Below are positions 62,153 to 64,000 of a stretch of 64,000 nucleotides of DNA, piece after piece. Under the pieces are notes generated by a model. It saw only the letters and a program-made list of their open reading frames with translations. It ran no database searches and was not told the origin of the DNA. The first letter of the stretch is position 1. The number at the start of each line of letters is the position of its first letter. The stretch comes from a bacterium (GTDB lineage: Bacteria; Myxococcota_A; Bradymonadia; Bradymonadales; Bradymonadaceae): the NCBI GenBank assembly GCA_030427705.1, contig JAUIBR010000004.1, positions 62,001-126,000 of the forward strand. Reading direction: 5' to 3'. The translations under genes and the position numbers were made by a program.

Positions 62153-62758
62153 TTACGCGCCGGCTTCCTTGAACAGCCACCACAATACCAGGATAGGGAC
62201 CATCGCGAGGATAAACAGGTAGGTGATGAGCAAGATGCCAAACGCGTAGCGCAAGACCACGTTGCTCTTTGGTTTCTCGAGCGCCTCGCGTGGCACCTCT
62301 ACCCGTTCCGGGTTTTCCGACGATGGGGCGGTGGCATCGTAGTGACGCATCAGAAGTTCGACGTTTCGCTTGTTCGCCTTGATGAAGACATCGGCCACAT
62401 CACCGACGCCAGGGGCATAACCCGTCACCAAATCAAGCGTCAGCATAAGTCCCATCCGAACCAGCAAACGGATCGGAACGCCAAGTCGGAGTGCCTCCCA
62501 AATGATGTACACGCTGGCCACCCAGGTGACCCAATCACCACCACCAGGGATCAGCCCAATGATGGGGTCGAGCCCCACGCGAACCTTGACGATGGGAAGC
62601 TCAAACTGATCATCCATGAGCTTCGCCAGCCGCTGCAATCGGGAGAGCGAGCGTTCAATCTGTTCTGTCGGCCTTTTTGTAACTGTCAGGCTTGTTGCCA
62701 CGACGATCTCCGTTGGAGGCTTGCCGTCTCGGTGTTGGAAACTAGGTTCGAGGTGCAT
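62153..62758 (-). CDS. DUF4112-type membrane protein
   Basis: A 201-residue membrane protein. The central segment LDPIIGLIPGGGDWVTWVAS with following helices, and the later DLVTGYAPGVGDVADVFIKANKRN, are the twin signatures of the DUF4112 family, as in small membrane proteins of unknown function. Hydrophobic helices lie at about 75-95, 100-120 and 175-198. The ATG at 62758 has a weak ribosome site and the first 25 residues look poorly ordered, so a later start is possible. It converges with lspA after 3 bases. Confidence 0.8.
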   Translation of the reverse strand: MHLEPSFQHRDGKPPTEIVVATSLTVTKRPTEQIERSLSRLQRLAKLMDDQFELPIVKVRVGLDPIIGLIPGGGDWVTWVASVYIIWEALRLGVPIRLLVRMGLMLTLDLVTGYAPGVGDVADVFIKANKRNVELLMRHYDATAPSSENPERVEVPREALEKPKSNVVLRYAFGILLITYLFILAMVPILVLWWLFKEAGA

Positions 62759-62912
62759 GAAGGCAAATGCGGTTGCCTGTTGGTGTTTAAATCATGTTCA
62801 GGATAACATGAAACAACCCCGGTAGAGTTGTCGTCTAATGGATGTAAACTGGGAATGTCGGCAATCGGTTCTGACGTTATCCCTGACGACTTTTGCGACC
62901 TGAGGTTTAGGC

Positions 62913-63902
62913 GTGACGTACGAAGAGTTCGAGTGGCACATATTGCGGATGGCTTATGAGGAAGGCGTAGAGAAATTGCGCCCTCCAATGCTAGCTTATG
63001 CGCTGGGATTGCCCCACGACATCACGAATTCGTATATCGAAAAGGCGGTCCACAACGGCGTTCTCGAGCTCGATTTTACCGAGGACGGCGTCATGGAGTA
63101 CTTCGTCCCAGGAATCGACCGCTCTCGACCGCTTCCCACTCCTGTGTGGCGTGAAGAAAGCGAGGTAGAGGAGTCGGAGGTTCATGCCGAGCCTCAGCAC
63201 GAAGACGGCATGGATGGTTCGGTTTCGGGTGCTTTGGTCCCTGCTTCTGCGGCTCACCCGAAGAAGCCGAAATCGAAAAAGAAGTCATCCAAATCTCAGA
63301 TTCCAGACACGCTTCGAAAGCATATTGAGGAGCGCTACAGCGCTGACGGCCGGATGGTCGGTGTCGACGACGTTGTCATTGACGAGGATTCGCACGCGTT
63401 GGTCCGCTACGGTGAGGCCGATGACGAGTTCTTGCCAGCCCGCGTCGAGAGCAATGATGAAGCGTTCTGCGACCCTTCTCGGACCATGTTCATGCGACAG
63501 ATTCGGGTCTATGGCTCGCAGTCACAGCAGGTCATCCGTGACCAGGTCGCTCGTCTGTTCCAGTCGTTTGGTTATCGCGTTGTCGACTCGACGCCAGACC
63601 GCATGCGCTTTGAACGTGGCAGCGTGATGTTCATCCTCGCGTTGGTCCCACTGTTCGTATTGGTGCTGCCCTTGTTTGTGTATTTGTTCCTCTACGTGAT
63701 GGGACGATCCACGATCCAACAAGAGCCCCTTGAGCTTGATGTGCAGTTCCGCCCGGGAGCTGACCCGGAGCCTTTCTGGGATGTTGAACTGACGTTTGTG
63801 GGTCAACATGGTGTGGTGCTTGGCGCCGCGGACCAGAAGGTTCTCAACCGCGAAATCGACACACTCCGTGAAGAGCTTCGTTGGGCGTTGACCGGAAGTT
63901 AG
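62913..63902 (+). CDS. Unknown protein: N-terminal helical/winged-helix-like segment, single-TM C-terminal part
   Basis: A 329-residue protein I cannot assign. Residues 1-70 (EEFEWHILRMAYEEGVEKLR, SYIEKAVHNGVLELDFTEDG) look like a winged-helix fold. Residues 70-135 form an acidic then Lys-rich linker (KKPKSKKKSSK). A soluble alpha/beta part follows (about 135-240), with a strongly hydrophobic helical hairpin at about 243-268 (FILALVPLFVLVLPLFVYLFL) and a C-terminal domain. The GTG at 62913 has GAGG eight bases upstream. The following 98 bases to the window end hold no recognisable gene. Confidence 0.7.
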   Translation: MTYEEFEWHILRMAYEEGVEKLRPPMLAYALGLPHDITNSYIEKAVHNGVLELDFTEDGVMEYFVPGIDRSRPLPTPVWREESEVEESEVHAEPQHEDGMDGSVSGALVPASAAHPKKPKSKKKSSKSQIPDTLRKHIEERYSADGRMVGVDDVVIDEDSHALVRYGEADDEFLPARVESNDEAFCDPSRTMFMRQIRVYGSQSQQVIRDQVARLFQSFGYRVVDSTPDRMRFERGSVMFILALVPLFVLVLPLFVYLFLYVMGRSTIQQEPLELDVQFRPGADPEPFWDVELTFVGQHGVVLGAADQKVLNREIDTLREELRWALTGS

Positions 63903-64000
63903 CGCTCGGCTGAAGGCCCCAAAAGATCGGTGTGGGCTAGCTAAAATTGATGGCGTGGCATATAACAAACGGCAGTTAACTTTACGCGCGATTGATGGCT

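Overview
The window looks like chromosome from a Myxococcota-type (former deltaproteobacterial) bacterium, perhaps a bradymonad relative. The clues are an AgmX/PglI-type TonB-like protein inside an Agl/Glt-like gene cluster, Cys-rich and Asn-repeat lipoproteins with MopE-like and thrombospondin-type-3 Ca-binding segments, a MYXO-CTERM-like C-terminus, a large Ser/Thr kinase fused to an ATPase and TPRs, OleA/OleB, and many ATGA/GTGA/TTGA start-stop overlaps. This is inferred from gene content; no 16S or other phylogenetic marker RNA is present. I see no tRNA, rRNA, CRISPR array, insertion sequence or prophage.

Layout. (1) 1-7871, + strand: end of a leucyl aminopeptidase, a Gfo/Idh/MocA oxidoreductase, then a translationally coupled set (DAG-kinase-like, unknown, Ig/TSP3 surface protein, DUF2254-like membrane protein). 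(2) 7856-14136: a convergent PRMT-like methyltransferase, then metH, nhaR and arsC. (3) 14133-29977, - strand: a zinc-ribbon membrane protein, then a 15 kb envelope-machine cluster. The cluster runs from an Ala/Glu-rich periplasmic protein through two large TPR proteins, a TPR lipoprotein, a small periplasmic protein, ExbB, two ExbD and a TonB-like AgmX/PglI protein to a helical periplasmic protein, an outer-membrane beta-barrel and a polysaccharide-export (OPX) lipoprotein. (4) 30160-37897, - strand: aminotransferase, Nudix, kinase-ATPase-TPR regulator, TSP3 lipoprotein, PolX. (5) 37974-47327: a small unknown gene, a VWA lipoprotein, then uvrD/pcrA, an HD-GYP response regulator, a SigR-like ECF sigma factor, a DksA-like protein and clpX. 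(6) 47472-53019: two unknown + strand genes; then on the - strand a lipoprotein gene and a Cys-rich protein-oleA-oleB operon, followed by a strong small-RNA candidate. (7) 53156-63902: MopE-like lipoprotein, THUMP methyltransferase, Slt-type transglycosylase, double-FHA protein, hflX, lspA, a DUF4112 protein and an unknown membrane protein.

How parts may work together. The 15-30 kb cluster joins a proton-driven ExbB/ExbD motor, a TonB-like coupler and TPR periplasmic/outer-membrane parts, as in the Myxococcus Agl-Glt/Nfs machines, with a short OPX protein and its beta-barrel partner. This suggests a motor linked to surface-polysaccharide handling. Its units appear separated by an intrinsic terminator (19444-19471) and an attenuator-like hairpin ahead of exbB (21504-21532). 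The best candidate for something undescribed outside proteins is the 49706-49888 interval. It carries, on the - strand, a promoter-like sequence, four successive stem-loops of which three present oligo-C loops, and a strong intrinsic terminator.
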